Shown: positions 44,277-55,662 of the stretch, piece by piece
Layout of the letters: every line of letters starts with the position of its first letter
Numbering within the stretch: the first letter of the stretch is position 1
Origin: Amycolatopsis jejuensis
Lineage (GTDB): Bacteria; Actinomycetota; Actinomycetes; Mycobacteriales; Pseudonocardiaceae
Length of the DNA stretch: 64,000 bases
Direction: 5' to 3'
Assembly (NCBI RefSeq): GCF_000717335.1
Contig: NZ_JNYZ01000015.1
Location: forward strand, 1-64,000
Position numbers and translations under genes: made by a program
The notes under the pieces: model-generated
Databases searched by the model: none
What the model was told of the DNA's origin: nothing
What the model saw: only the letters and a program-made list of their open reading frames with translations

Positions 44277-46153
44277 GCCACACCGCCGCGCCGGGTGAGC
44301 GGGGCGGACTTCTCCGCTACCCGCAAGCAGGCGCTCGAATGGTCCGGCGTGACGGGGAGCGGCCGGGGCTCCCACGAGGCGCAGTCCGGCATCGCTACCG
44401 GACAGGCGTGCCGGAACGGGCAGCCGTGGCTGTCGAGGTCCGGCGTCGGCTCGGCTTGCTCGAGGTCCTCGGCGGCACCCAATGGCGTGTCGATCGCGGG
44501 CGCGCTGCTGATCAATTGCCGGGTGTAGGGGTGGGCGGGAGCCGACAGCACCGTCTCGGCCGGTCCCTGTTCGACGACCGTCCCGCGATACATCACCAGT
44601 ACGCGACGGCAGACCTGGGCAATCACGCTGATGTCGTGGGAAATGAGCAGCAGTGTGAGGTTCCGCTCCTCGTTGAGATCCACGAGCAGCTCGAGAATGC
44701 TCGCTTGCACCGTGACGTCGAGCGCCGTCGTCGGTTCGTCGGCAATGAGCAGTTCGGGATCTCCGGCCAGCGCCATCGCCAGGAGAGCACGCTGGCGCAT
44801 CCCGCCCGACAGCTCATGGGGTCGTTGCCGCATCCGCTGCTGCGGCGCATCGAGAGCGACCCGGCCGAGCTCGCTCGTCGCCCGCGCGACCGCGGCCCGC
44901 CTGCCGAGGTGCCGGTGCCGCCGGAGTCCTTCGGTCAGCTGGGTGCCGACCCGCAGCATCGGGTTGAACGAGGTGCTCGGGTCCTGCGGCACATAGGCGA
45001 CCCGGAAGAACCGGGGGTCGTCCTTGCGGGAGCAGCCGAGCGCGCTCCGGCCCCGGAACGTCAACGCGCTCGCGCTGAGGCCGGCGCGGGCAGGCAGCAG
45101 TCCGGCGAGCGCAAGAGCCAGCGTGCTCTTGCCACTGCCCGATTCCCCGACGATCCCGCAGCGCTCCCCCGGCGTCAGCCCCACGGTGACGTCCGCAACC
45201 GCAACAGCGCGACCGTAGGTCACGCGCAGATTCGCGGCGGCGATCTGGGTGTTCGCGTCGGCAGGCCCGGTGAGCTGCCGCACGGGACGCGCGTCCGGCT
45301 CGGTTCGGCGGCTGGGTCCCCGCCGCCGGGGGTCGGCCATCGCAGCGAGACGTTCGCCGAGCGCGTTCAGTGCCAGCCCGGTGATGACGATGCCGGCTGC
45401 CGGACCGACCGGGGCGATCGGGTTGCCGAACATCTCCGCAATCCCGGCGGTCAGCATGGTGCCCCAGTCACCGGCGCCGGTGGTGGCAGGCGAACCGAGC
45501 CCGAGAAAGCTCAGCCCGGCCAAGGCAATCAGGCTCCCGCTCGCGGTGACCGACGTCAGGATGATCAGGGTCGCGCTCATGTTGGGCACGAGGTGCCGGG
45601 CAATGAGCCTGCCTCGCGGCACGGTCAGCAACCGCAGTGCGACCATGAATTCCCGGCCGCCCAGCGAGGCGGAGATGGTGGCGACGGTGCGCGCGAACTC
45701 GGGAGCGATCGCCAGCGCGACCGCGATGACCGCACTGGTCGTGCCGACCCCGAGGATCGCGATCAGCAGCACCGCGAGGATGAGCGGCGGGAACGAAACC
45801 GCCAGATCGATGCCGCGCATCAGCAGGCCGCGTAACGCCGGGGGAAGCACGCTGACCACAGCGCCGGCAACGGTGCCCAGCACCGCGCCGAGGGCGGTGG
45901 CCAGCAGGGCGAACGCAATGCTGTTGCGCCCCGCAGCGATGGTCCGGATCAGAATGTCCCGCCCGAAGGTGTCGGTGCCCAGCGGGTGCTGCACCGACGG
46001 GCCGAGCCGGGCTTGTGCCGGGTCCAGGTGGGTGGCCATGCTGCCGAGCACTTCGGGTGCGACGGCAAGAAACAGCAGCCATCCGAAGACCAGGAACAGC
46101 AGGAACACCTGCCGGGGACCGAGAGAACCGATCCGCGCTCGAAAAGTGGTCAT
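44273..46153 (-). CDS. Peptide ABC transporter permease-ATPase fusion (DppC-DppD)
   Basis: 626 residues in one frame. Residues 1 to about 285 form a DppC-type permease with a hydrophobic segment after the N-terminal tail, five further segments and the GTDTFGRDILIR start of the transmembrane domain. Residues from about 305 form a DppD-type ATPase: Walker A GESGSGKST, signature LSGGMRQR, Walker B LLIADEPTTALD, and an oligo_HPY tail with CPFRHACPVAMPDC. In most bacteria these are separate genes. The join lies in a proline/arginine-rich linker with no stop or internal break. The start at 46153 overlaps the DppB stop. Confidence 0.9.
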
Positions 46154-47136
46154 GACCGGCCCACCAGTGATTTCGGGTCCAGGATGCCGAGCACGACGTC
46201 GACCAGCGTGTTGATCACGATGACCCCGGCGCCGAGCACGAGCACAATCCCCTGGACAGTGGGGTAATCCCGGTTCAGCACCGCCGTGACGACGGCATTT
46301 CCGAGACCGGGCCAGGCGAACAAGCTCTCGATGATGATGGTCCCGCCGAGCATCGAACCGAACAGCAGGCCGGCGATGGTCAGGCTGCCGGTGATGACGT
46401 TGGGCAGGAGATGACGGAGGTAGAGAATGCGGTTCGGGAGCCATTTCGACCGCGCGACCCGCAGATAGTCCTCGTCGAATGCGGCGAGTCCCTCCGTGCG
46501 CACGATCCGCGTGAGGAGCGCGATCGGCCGCAGTGCCAATGCCAGTGCAGGCAGCACGAATGCGGCGGCGGAAGCGTTGCCTCCGGCGGGAAGTACACGC
46601 GTGGTCACGGCCAGCAGCAAGACGAGGTAGGTGCCGACGACGTAGTCGGGGATCGACGCGACCAGCCCGGTCACCGCGGTGAACGAGCGTTCCCACCGCC
46701 TGCCGAGCCGCCTGGTGAGCGCAATGCTCGCCAGGCCGAGTACGACACTCGCCACGACGATCAGCAGGAGCGACACCCCGGCCAGCGAGACCGTGATCGG
46801 CAGGCGTTGCGCGATCAAGGCCCGGACCGGCTGGTTCGTGCTGAACGAGGTACCGAGGTCGCCGTGCACCAGACCGGAAAGGTAGCCGGTGTACTGGCTC
46901 CACAGCGGCTGGTCGAGACCGAGGGACCGGCGGATCTGCTCCACCTGCGGTCCGGTTGCGGAAATGCCCGCGACGTTGCGTGCCGGGTCGCCCGGAGCCA
47001 CCCGGAGGGCAAGGAACACCACCCCGGACAGGATGACCAGGCTCACGACGAGGGTGCACAGCCGCCGGGCGACGGAAACGACGACCGGGGTGAGCCGGGC
47101 TCCGGGGGAAACCGGCGCCAGTGTGGTGGTCGTCAT
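46150..47136 (-). CDS. Peptide ABC transporter permease (DppB type)
   Basis: 328 residues, six membrane segments. The N-terminal helix is followed by the periplasmic portion with GDPARNVAGISATGPQVEQIRRSLGLDQPLW, a hallmark of DppB/OppB. The EAA-type loop contains YLRHLLPNVITGSLTI, and FAWPGLGNAVVTAVLNRDYP is conserved near the C-terminus. It forms the channel with the permease half of the fusion protein. It overlaps the binding-protein gene by one base. Confidence 0.92.
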   Translation of the reverse strand: MTTTTLAPVSPGARLTPVVVSVARRLCTLVVSLVILSGVVFLALRVAPGDPARNVAGISATGPQVEQIRRSLGLDQPLWSQYTGYLSGLVHGDLGTSFSTNQPVRALIAQRLPITVSLAGVSLLLIVVASVVLGLASIALTRRLGRRWERSFTAVTGLVASIPDYVVGTYLVLLLAVTTRVLPAGGNASAAAFVLPALALALRPIALLTRIVRTEGLAAFDEDYLRVARSKWLPNRILYLRHLLPNVITGSLTIAGLLFGSMLGGTIIIESLFAWPGLGNAVVTAVLNRDYPTVQGIVLVLGAGVIVINTLVDVVLGILDPKSLVGRS

Positions 47137-48719
47137 CAGCCGCTCACCAGGAAGCCGGTCGGCACGAGGGAGGTTCCGGTTTCGGTGCCGACCTCGAAGG
47201 ACACGTTCTTGCCGAAATACTCGGCAGTGTCGTAGTACAACGGGATTTCGTTGACCTGGTTGTTCAGTTTCTCTTCGGCCGCGCGCCAGTGCGCGCAGCT
47301 GGTGCCGGCCGGGCCGGTCAGTGCTTGCTTGGCGAGCGAGTCGTACTCCGCATTGGAGATCGAGCTGAAGTTGGTCCCGGCCGGCGGTGCGTCGCCGGAA
47401 TGGTAGGGCAGCAACAGGTTCGGTGAGGACACGCCCAGCTGCGCAAGGATGGCGACGTCCCAGTTGCCACCGCTGAAAAGGGTCTGGACCACGCTGGTGC
47501 CGCTCGGCGTGTTCACCGTGACGTCGACACCGGCCTTCCGCCAGGCGTCGGCAAGGAATTGCACCGTGTCCGATTCACCGGAGACACCGTCACCGGACGC
47601 CAGCAGATTCACGTGGAGGTTCTTTCCGCGCAGCGCCGCCGCCGCTGCCTGCGGGTCGTATTTCGCGATCGTGTTGCCGGCAGCCAGGTCATAGCAGTCG
47701 GCGCTGTCCAGAATCGTGCTGGGCGCCGGCTTCGCGTAGCCCTCCTGGACCACTTTGGGGAGCGTGGTCCGGTCGATCGCCTCGGCCAACGCCCTTCGCA
47801 CGGCGGCGTCGGCCACCGGAGAACCGTGCTTCTGGTTGAAGTAGAGCATCATGTTCGATCGGCTGAACGCCTGCGAGCTGGTCGCGACTGCCTTCGCGCG
47901 TTGCCGGTTCGAGCCGGTCAGAGCCGTGACGTCGAGTTGCCCGCTGGTCAGGAGGTTCGCGGCGGTGGTGTCACTGCCGACCACCTTGAGCATGATCGAC
48001 TTCGGCGACTCCGTGTACCACTGCGTATGGCCGCCGGGACCCCAGGAGTAGCCGGGCCGCGCGGTCAGTTCATATTCGTTGCCCGGGACGGCTTTGGTGA
48101 GCGTGTACGGGCCGGTCCCGTGCGCTTCGTGACTGAGCTTGCCCGGGTTCGCCAGCCCGGCCGGGCAGACGATCCCGGGATACGTCGCAAGGCCCTGCAG
48201 GAATTCACTGTTGGGCGAGGGCAAGGTCAGCGTGAGAGTTCCGGCGGAGTCGTCCGCGGCCGCCTTGACGTTGTTCGTGCCCAGGTAGACGCCCGCGAAC
48301 GGCGCGACCGTCTTGGGGTCGGCAATGCGAGTGAAGTTGGCCGCCACGTCACTCGCGGTCAGGGTGGTTCCGTCCGAGCAGGTCACTCCTGGCGTGACCG
48401 TGAATTGGTAGCTCGTCGGGGAAAGCTGTTTCCACGCCGAAGCGATGCCGCTGACGATCCGGTGGTCGTCGCCCATGGCGAGCAACGTGTCGTACAAGTA
48501 GAAGCCGACCTCCCTTGCCACCGCTTGGTTGGTGGTGTGCGGGTCCAGGTTGCCCGGGTCAGCGGTCAGCCTGACCGCGATCGGCCTTCCGGCAGGCTCG
48601 CCGGGGTGACCACTCGGCGGCGCCGCCTTGCTTTCCGGGGCCGCGGCTCCGGCGCACCCGGTCAGCCCGAGGGCGACCGCCAGCAGGACCGCAACGCTCC
48701 ATTTACCGCGTCTGCTCAC
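47136..48719 (-). CDS. Peptide ABC transporter substrate-binding lipoprotein (family 5)
   Basis: 527 residues with a lipoprotein signal: SVAVLLAVALGLTGC, the cysteine near residue 22. The mature protein has the family-5 pattern: LDPHTTNQAVAREVGFYLYDTLL, the LTASDVAANFTRI segment, and AVRRALAEAIDRTTLPKV in the middle lobe. It captures peptides or similar ligands outside the membrane for the DppBCDF-type importer. GTG at 48719 overlaps the regulator's stop (GTGA). Confidence 0.9.
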   Translation of the reverse strand: MSRRGKWSVAVLLAVALGLTGCAGAAAPESKAAPPSGHPGEPAGRPIAVRLTADPGNLDPHTTNQAVAREVGFYLYDTLLAMGDDHRIVSGIASAWKQLSPTSYQFTVTPGVTCSDGTTLTASDVAANFTRIADPKTVAPFAGVYLGTNNVKAAADDSAGTLTLTLPSPNSEFLQGLATYPGIVCPAGLANPGKLSHEAHGTGPYTLTKAVPGNEYELTARPGYSWGPGGHTQWYTESPKSIMLKVVGSDTTAANLLTSGQLDVTALTGSNRQRAKAVATSSQAFSRSNMMLYFNQKHGSPVADAAVRRALAEAIDRTTLPKVVQEGYAKPAPSTILDSADCYDLAAGNTIAKYDPQAAAAALRGKNLHVNLLASGDGVSGESDTVQFLADAWRKAGVDVTVNTPSGTSVVQTLFSGGNWDVAILAQLGVSSPNLLLPYHSGDAPPAGTNFSSISNAEYDSLAKQALTGPAGTSCAHWRAAEEKLNNQVNEIPLYYDTAEYFGKNVSFEVGTETGTSLVPTGFLVSG

Positions 48720-49615
48720 GAGGCATCGCCTTTCTTCCGTCCGGCGGTCGCCGGACGATCGTCGAGAACGCTCAGTACGTGGTGGCCGGCAGGCTCTTTC
48801 AGCTCGGCGATGAGGTCGGTCACCCGGTCCCGGACGCGGTGGCCCACCCACCCGCGGGGAAGCACCGAGGCAGGCAAACGAGGGTCGCCCTGCACGATGA
48901 GCCGCCACTTGTTGTGCACCAGGGTCAGCCGGGCGAACGCCTCCCGCGGGGTCAAGGGTTTCGTTCCGGTGGTGCTTTCGTCCAGGTCCGTCAGGAATTC
49001 CCGGTACTGGGCTTCGAGGGCAGGCAGGTCCCAGCAGCGCGCGGCGAGATCACTGTCCCCGATGTAGTTCGCGGTGAACAGATCGACCTCGTCGGCCACC
49101 CCGAGCTGGTCCACGAGGCGGTTCACCCGGGTACCGTCGCTCGGCGCAATCCACAGTCCCGGCGCGAGACTGCCGAAACCCAGTCTCGTCAACGTCTTCC
49201 GGAGCAAGTGCCGGTCCGCGCGCCGCGATTCGGGGATGGAGAAGCTGACCAGGGTCCACGAGACCGGATCCGTGTCGTTCGCGGCGTGGAACAGCTCGGG
49301 GTAGCGCATCCGCATGAACTCTTCCCACTGCCGCGTGACCGCATACCCGTTCGCCTTCCCTTCCCGCCGCGATTCCACGAACCCGCCCCGGCTCAGCCGA
49401 TGCAGGCCGGTGCGTGCACTGCTCGGCACCACGTCGAGGTCACCCAGCAGGGAGACGTACGCGGCCGTCGGCAGCCAGCCGCCGCGATCGAGCACGTAGA
49501 GCAGGCACAGGTCGGTGATCAGGCTGTTCTGCGGGGTCGACGGCGTGAGCCAGTCGATCGGGGGCGTGTCCCGGCGGGCACCATCTCCGTGGCTCAGATT
49601 CGTGACGTCCGTCAT
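48716..49615 (-). CDS. PaaX-family transcriptional regulator
   Basis: 299 residues in the PaaX plan: N-terminal winged helix (SLITDLCLLYVLDRGGWLPTAAYVSLLGDL, SSARTGLHRLSRGGFVESRREG), the middle domain with SIPESRRADRHLLRKTLTRLGFGSLAPGLWIAP, and the C-terminal domain ending in FARLTLVHNKWRLIVQGDPRLPASVLP. The best known member represses phenylacetate genes and responds to phenylacetyl-CoA. It is the first gene of a co-directional unit down to 31555 and is divergent from the D-serine-dehydratase-like gene, 94 bases apart. An acyl-CoA signal made by the operon's synthetase is a likely inducer. Confidence 0.88.
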   Translation of the reverse strand: MTDVTNLSHGDGARRDTPPIDWLTPSTPQNSLITDLCLLYVLDRGGWLPTAAYVSLLGDLDVVPSSARTGLHRLSRGGFVESRREGKANGYAVTRQWEEFMRMRYPELFHAANDTDPVSWTLVSFSIPESRRADRHLLRKTLTRLGFGSLAPGLWIAPSDGTRVNRLVDQLGVADEVDLFTANYIGDSDLAARCWDLPALEAQYREFLTDLDESTTGTKPLTPREAFARLTLVHNKWRLIVQGDPRLPASVLPRGWVGHRVRDRVTDLIAELKEPAGHHVLSVLDDRPATAGRKKGDAS

Positions 49616-49709
49616 GAGATGCGAACGTAGCACTGGTACGGTGCCGTGACAAGGAACTCCCCGCGCCCGCTGCCTCAGCCGGTGCGTCCGAGAACGAAGG
49701 AGATTGCCC

Positions 49710-50942
49710 GTGTCCGGTTCGATCGCCGAAGAGTCTCCGCCGCACGGACGGCGATTCGTCACGCGCGCTGCGGGCCGCACCGTATTCACCGATGGTCACC
49801 CATCGCCCATTGCGGTCGTACTGGCGTCCGCGCTGGAGAACAACGTCGCACTCATGGCCGATTACTGCGCACGACGTGACGTCCGGCTGGCCCCGCACAG
49901 CAAGACGGCACTTTCCCCGGAGGTCGCGCGGCTCCAGATCTCGTCCGGGGCATGGGGCCTGACTGCCGCCAATGCCTGGCAAGCAAGCAGGCTCCGGGAA
50001 TGGCAGACCGAACGCATCCTCCTCGCCTCGATCGTCGCCGACGGCTCCGGGCTGCAGTGGATCGCCGACGTTCTCGCCGACGGCGACCGGCAAACGGACC
50101 TCTACGTGTTCGTCGACTCGATCGAGAGCGTGGATCTCCTGCACCGGGCCCTGCCCCGCCACCGTCCGCTGAAGGTCTTGCTCGAAGTGGGGTACGACGG
50201 AGGCCGGTGCGGAGTCCGCAGCCCGGACAACGCTCGAAAACTCGCCGCACTGATCGCCTCGCACGACTGCTGCCGGCTGGTGGGGCTGGCCACCTTCGAG
50301 GGCCTCATCGGGCCGGCCCGGAGCGCCGGCGTCGTTCAGGAGGTCGGCCGCCTCGCCGGCGGCATCATGGAACTGGCCCGGGAACTCTTCGCCGCCGGCC
50401 TCCTGCCCGCCGAGCGGATCGTGTCCGCAGGCGGAAGCGCATTCTTCGACCTCATCGTCGACGCCTTCGACTCGGCGGGCCTGCGCGACGAAGGATTCGA
50501 GCTGGTCCTGCGCAGTGGTGGATACTTGTTCCACGACCACGGGCTGTACCGCGGCGTATCCCCGCTGGACCTGCCGGACGCCGGCCCGCCCCGGCTCAGA
50601 CCGGCCCTGGAGGTCTGGACCACGGTCGTCTCCCGGCCGGAACCGGCACTGGCGATCTGCGACTTCGGCCGCCGCGACGCCGGTACGGATGCCGGACTCC
50701 CGATCGTCGTTTCGCGACGCCACGCAAACGGCGAGCCGGCCGCCCTTGCCGACGGGATCCGGATCAGTCACCTCAACGATCACCATGGCTTCGTCCACGT
50801 GCCACCGAACGCTCCGCTGCTGGTCGGCGACCGTCTCGGCATGGGAATCAAGCACCCCTGCTCGACGCTCGACCGATGGAGAGCGATGCCACTGGTGAAC
50901 GACGAATACCAGGTACAGGACCATCTCGACATCGAGCTCTAG
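49710..50942 (+). CDS. D-serine dehydratase-like (DSD1) PLP enzyme
   Basis: 410 residues, alanine-racemase N-terminal barrel. The PLP lysine is in APHSKTALSP near residue 58, and the C-terminal domain ends with the zinc-binding HPCSTLD after HGFVHVPPNAPLLVGDR. Enzymes of this group are D-serine or D-threo-3-hydroxyaspartate dehydratases and D-threonine aldolases; they need PLP plus a metal. GTG at 49710 is preferred, with AAGGAG seven bases upstream. It is divergent from the PaaX gene, so it probably belongs to the same regulon and would consume a released D-amino acid. Confidence 0.84.
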   Translation: MSGSIAEESPPHGRRFVTRAAGRTVFTDGHPSPIAVVLASALENNVALMADYCARRDVRLAPHSKTALSPEVARLQISSGAWGLTAANAWQASRLREWQTERILLASIVADGSGLQWIADVLADGDRQTDLYVFVDSIESVDLLHRALPRHRPLKVLLEVGYDGGRCGVRSPDNARKLAALIASHDCCRLVGLATFEGLIGPARSAGVVQEVGRLAGGIMELARELFAAGLLPAERIVSAGGSAFFDLIVDAFDSAGLRDEGFELVLRSGGYLFHDHGLYRGVSPLDLPDAGPPRLRPALEVWTTVVSRPEPALAICDFGRRDAGTDAGLPIVVSRRHANGEPAALADGIRISHLNDHHGFVHVPPNAPLLVGDRLGMGIKHPCSTLDRWRAMPLVNDEYQVQDHLDIEL

Positions 50943-51024
50943 CTGTTTCGGAAACGCGAAACTCGTCCGCGCGGAAGGGCACGGCACGCTCGGTTCGGTT
51001 CGGCGGCCGGCCCTCCCGAAAGCG

Positions 51025-51880
51025 TCAAGCCGGCCCGGATGGCGACAACCGGGGGCGCGCGCCGAACGCACGCATTGCCGCCGCGCTGTGTAACGGCCCC
51101 GGAGCCAGCAACAGAAACGCATAGCGCCAACCGGCCAGCCCTGCCAGCAGGGGGACCAGCTGGATACTCACGACGGTCAGCGCGAACCCGATGGCCGTCG
51201 GTGCCGTCAGCGCGGTTCCGATGCATCGGGCTGCCCCCAGACGATGCAGAACGCCGCGCGCAACCCAGGCTGCGCGGCAAAGCCCGGGGAGACAGCAGAC
51301 AGCACAGGCCGCTGGCCAGAAGGGCCGCCATGGCCGTCGGTGCGCGGCCGAAGCGGTCTGCGGGAAGACGAAGATTCCTACCGCGCCCGTCTCATCGGCG
51401 GCCAGCGGGAACGCCGGGAGCCAGGTCCAGAGCGTGTAAAGCTCCCACATGTGCCCGAAATAGCCGAGATTCGCCAGCCGTGGACTGCGATCGGAGAACA
51501 TCGCGATTGCGTACCGCGGGTTCCGCGCCGGTGCCGCCGCGGCCCGGTGGGGACCCCGGCCGGACGACGGTCAGTGCAATCAGGGCCCCGCGATCCCCAC
51601 CCCGGATGCGGTGAACAGCACCGCCCGCCATCCCGGTCACCCATCCCGCCAGTACCGTCGTGCAGCAGGCCGCCGCGGCCGCCGAAATCCCCCGCTCCGC
51701 GCGCAGGCACGGCACCACGGCAGACACCGAAAACACACTGCCAGGCCGAAAACCTGCACGAGCGGGATTGCGCTGCGGTGCACCCTGCCGTCCGCCTGCC
51801 ACTCCTCACCCGGCATCGGCAACCGGAAAGCGGCCGCCGTCGGAACCGGTCGCCGGGCAGGTCTCCCTGCACGGTGAACC
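51025..51880 (-). pseudogene. Degraded MFS transporter gene
   Basis: The frame reading up to 51501 shows PRYAIAMFSDRSPRLANLGYFG and HMWELYTLWTWL, a pattern of one MFS branch, then IGFALTVVSIQLVPLLAG and GWRYAFLLLAPGP near the C-terminus. Several segments between them are missing, and the N-terminal half appears only as scattered pieces in another frame (51540-51800). It cannot make a full twelve-helix carrier. It probably once served the neighbouring amino-acid gene. The remaining intergenic DNA (50943-51024, 51881-52027) holds nothing I recognise. Confidence 0.65.
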
Positions 51881-52027
51881 ATTGTGCCGCGGTGAACGCC
51901 TCGATGATGCCCGCACCTCCGAGCGGGGCAGCTTCGTCGTCGACGGTCGGTGGGTCAAGATGCCCAGCGGCAGCCGCCCACCCGGACCGGCCGATCGAGG
52001 CCGCCCAACCCGCGTGCGGAGCCGCTG

Positions 52028-53260
<1,233 letters not shown>

Positions 53261-53341
53261 CGTGACCACCTTTCGGGCAGGTCGACGCTAGGCCACCCCC
53301 GGCCCCGAAATCTTGAACAGGATGTGCACCGCTCCCGCGGC

Positions 53342-54145
53342 TCAGCGGCCTGCCGCCGGGGATCCCCGGTACCCGCCCCGCGACAGCGCTCCCGGCGGCA
53401 CGCCGAACACCTTCTTGAACTCGCGGGTGAGGTGTGGCTGATCGCAGAAGTTCACCATCTGCGCGACCTCGTTCAGCCCGAACCCGGCGCAGATGAGTTC
53501 CCGGGCCCTGGCGACGCGGACCTGGCGAACGTAGGTCTGCGGCGGGATCCCGATCGTTTTCGTGAAGGAGCGGACGAGGTGGCTGGGATGGACTCCGATC
53601 TCGCGCGCGAGGTCGTCCGTGCGAGTCGAGCGCAGGCCGTCCCGCCTGATGAGCTGGCACGTCCTTCGCGCGATCGACATCGGCGTCGATGCGGGAGCCT
53701 CCACCGAGAAACTGCATTCCTGCAGCACCCGGCGGAGAGATTCCTCGACCGGCGCATCGTCGACGACCGGCGCGGACAGCGCATCGACCAGCGCACGGGT
53801 GCTCCGGCTTCGTGCCACCACGTCGGTGCGGATGGTTCGGACCTCGCCGGGCCCGACCGTGGCGGTACAGCTCTCGAGAAACGCCTCCGATGGGTAGAGA
53901 ACGCAGTACTGCGCGGAACCACCCGCACTCCGGCCCGCGTGCACCTCGAACGGGTTGAAGAAGAACACCTCACCGGCACGGACGATCCCGCTCCACCGGC
54001 GGGACCAGATGTGCGCGCTTCCGTGCGTGACGACCACGACCGAATACGTGCCGTGCAGATGCGGGTCGAAATCCACCGCCGTCGCCCGCGCACGGAGCAG
54101 ATCCGCGTGCTGGAACGCGAACGTCATCGAGTCGACTCGGGTCAC
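53342..54145 (-). CDS. AraC-family transcriptional regulator
   Basis: 267 residues from GTG 54145 (ATG 54127 is the alternative). The N-terminal cupin has DFDPHLHGTYSVVVVTHG and EVFFFNPFEVHAG, the small-molecule pocket. The C-terminal double helix-turn-helix has RTDDLAREIGVHPSHLVRSFTKTIGIPPQTYVRQVRVARARELI and LNEVAQMVNFCDQPHLTREFKKVFGVPPG. It stands between the orphan trpB and the RidA-dipeptidase-hydantoinase operon on the same strand and may control either. No operator was recognised. Confidence 0.86.
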   Translation of the reverse strand: MTRVDSMTFAFQHADLLRARATAVDFDPHLHGTYSVVVVTHGSAHIWSRRWSGIVRAGEVFFFNPFEVHAGRSAGGSAQYCVLYPSEAFLESCTATVGPGEVRTIRTDVVARSRSTRALVDALSAPVVDDAPVEESLRRVLQECSFSVEAPASTPMSIARRTCQLIRRDGLRSTRTDDLAREIGVHPSHLVRSFTKTIGIPPQTYVRQVRVARARELICAGFGLNEVAQMVNFCDQPHLTREFKKVFGVPPGALSRGGYRGSPAAGR

Positions 54146-54241
54146 GGCGAGGAACCTACCCCGCGACCACCTCGCCTCCGGGAGAGCCTTCCGGTCTCGA
54201 GATGGCCGGGGGTGGTCCTTTCTCCGTGGTGGCACAGCCTG

Positions 54242-54628
54242 CTACCCAGGTATCGGCGGCCGGCGTGCCCATGCCTCCACCTCGGCCCTGATCCCCCACA
54301 AGCCCGCTTCGACGGTCGTGCGGGCGGGCAGTGGTGCGGTGAAGTATTCGAGGTAGACCTCGTTGTACACCGCGAAATCGTCGAGGCTGGCCAGGTAGCC
54401 GTTCACCTTGAACACGTCCGCCAGCGTGCAGCCGGCGGCGGACAGACCGGCCTGCAGGTTGACGAACACCTGGTGCGCTTGGGCGCGGAAGTCGCCGTCG
54501 ACGACCTCACCCGCCGGGGTCAGCGGTCCGTGGCCGGCGGTCACCACCAGGTCGCCGGTGATGACGACGGGTGTGTAGGGCACCGGCGGCGGCGCGTAGC
54601 CGTCGGGTTCCACCGGAATGAATGTCAT
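54242..54628 (-). CDS. RidA/YjgF family protein
   Basis: 128 residues, the normal size. VVTAGHGPLTPAGEVVDGDFRAQAHQVFVNLQ and the later LASLDDFAVYNEVYLEYF match the family, and RTTVEA carries the conserved arginine of the deaminase site. RidA-type proteins hydrolyse reactive enamines or imines released by PLP or hydrolytic enzymes. The start overlaps the dipeptidase stop by ATGA, so it is the last gene of the P450-hydantoinase operon. A housekeeping of an imine from the pathway is likely. Confidence 0.85.
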   Translation of the reverse strand: MTFIPVEPDGYAPPPVPYTPVVITGDLVVTAGHGPLTPAGEVVDGDFRAQAHQVFVNLQAGLSAAGCTLADVFKVNGYLASLDDFAVYNEVYLEYFTAPLPARTTVEAGLWGIRAEVEAWARRPPIPG

Positions 54629-55662
54629 GCCATCCCTCCTCGAGCCGGGAGCGCGTCGTGCATCAGGCGCGCGAAATTGCCGAGCAGAAGCCCGTCGAGC
54701 CGATTGCCGTGCCAGCCGCGCCGTTGCAGAGCTTCGACCAGGTTGCCGAAGTCGGCCGGGCCGGCGAGGTCCTCGACGCTCGCGTCCGGCGCCATGGTGG
54801 CCGCGCGCTGGTTGGCCGGCAGCCATTCCGAGATCTTCGGGGCCGGCCCCATGGCACCGCTGCGGACGACCTGGGCAATGAAGTCACTGCCGATGCCGAC
54901 GTGGTCGTCGCCGGCGATCGCGGCGACGTGGCCGGCGTGGTCGGCGACCCGGTCGAGGGTCGGGCCGTCGAGATCGACGGTCAGCGGGAGCAGCATGATC
55001 CCGATGACTCCGCCGACCTCGGCGAGTGCGCGCAGCTGATCGTCGTCGTAGTTGCGCGGCGTGTCGAAGACCGCGCGGCAGCCGCCGTGCGACAGCACCG
55101 GCGGGCGGGTGGTGCTGAGCTCGACGATGTCGTCGTAGGTCTTCGGCGAGGTGTGCGCGAGGTCGAGGACGTAGCCGAGATCCTGCATCCGCCAGACGAG
55201 TTCGCGGCCGGCCGGCGTGAGGCCGGTGTCGGTGTCGTCGCTGCCGCCTCCGGTGGCGAACCGGTTGCTCGCGTTCCAGGTGAGCCCGGCCATCCGGACT
55301 CCGAGGTCCCACAGCAGGTCGACCGCGGCCTCGTCCTCCTCGAACGCCTCGACGCCTTCCATCGCCAGCACCATGCCGATCCGGTCACCGGCGAGCACCT
55401 CGGCCAGGTCCTCCCTGGTCCGCACCCAGGTGAGCACGTCCGGGTGATCGGCGACGGCGCGGTGGAACGCGGCGGCCTGGAACAACGTCCAGCGCAGCCG
55501 CTCCCCCGGCGGCAGGTGCGCCGAGAACATCGGGCACACCTGCACCTTGACACCGCCCTTCACCAGCTGGTCGAGCCAGTACCTGCCGAACGGACGAGGT
55601 TCCGCCCGCCGGTAGGTGACCTCCGCGAGCAGGTCGTTGTGCGCGTCGAAGATGCCGGTCAT
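54625..55662 (-). CDS. Membrane dipeptidase family (M19) metallopeptidase
   Basis: 345 residues. The dinuclear zinc site is outlined by FDAHNDLL at the start, AMEGVEAF near residue 115, VLDLAHTSPKTYDD and VLSHGG, with VGIGSDF near the C-terminus. Bacterial members cleave dipeptides, often with a D-residue at the second position. No signal peptide is present, so it is cytoplasmic. ATG at 55662, four bases after GGAGG, is favoured over GTG 55665. It could cut a carbamoyl- or amino-acyl dipeptide left by the hydantoinase. Confidence 0.86.
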   Translation of the reverse strand: MTGIFDAHNDLLAEVTYRRAEPRPFGRYWLDQLVKGGVKVQVCPMFSAHLPPGERLRWTLFQAAAFHRAVADHPDVLTWVRTREDLAEVLAGDRIGMVLAMEGVEAFEEDEAAVDLLWDLGVRMAGLTWNASNRFATGGGSDDTDTGLTPAGRELVWRMQDLGYVLDLAHTSPKTYDDIVELSTTRPPVLSHGGCRAVFDTPRNYDDDQLRALAEVGGVIGIMLLPLTVDLDGPTLDRVADHAGHVAAIAGDDHVGIGSDFIAQVVRSGAMGPAPKISEWLPANQRAATMAPDASVEDLAGPADFGNLVEALQRRGWHGNRLDGLLLGNFARLMHDALPARGGMA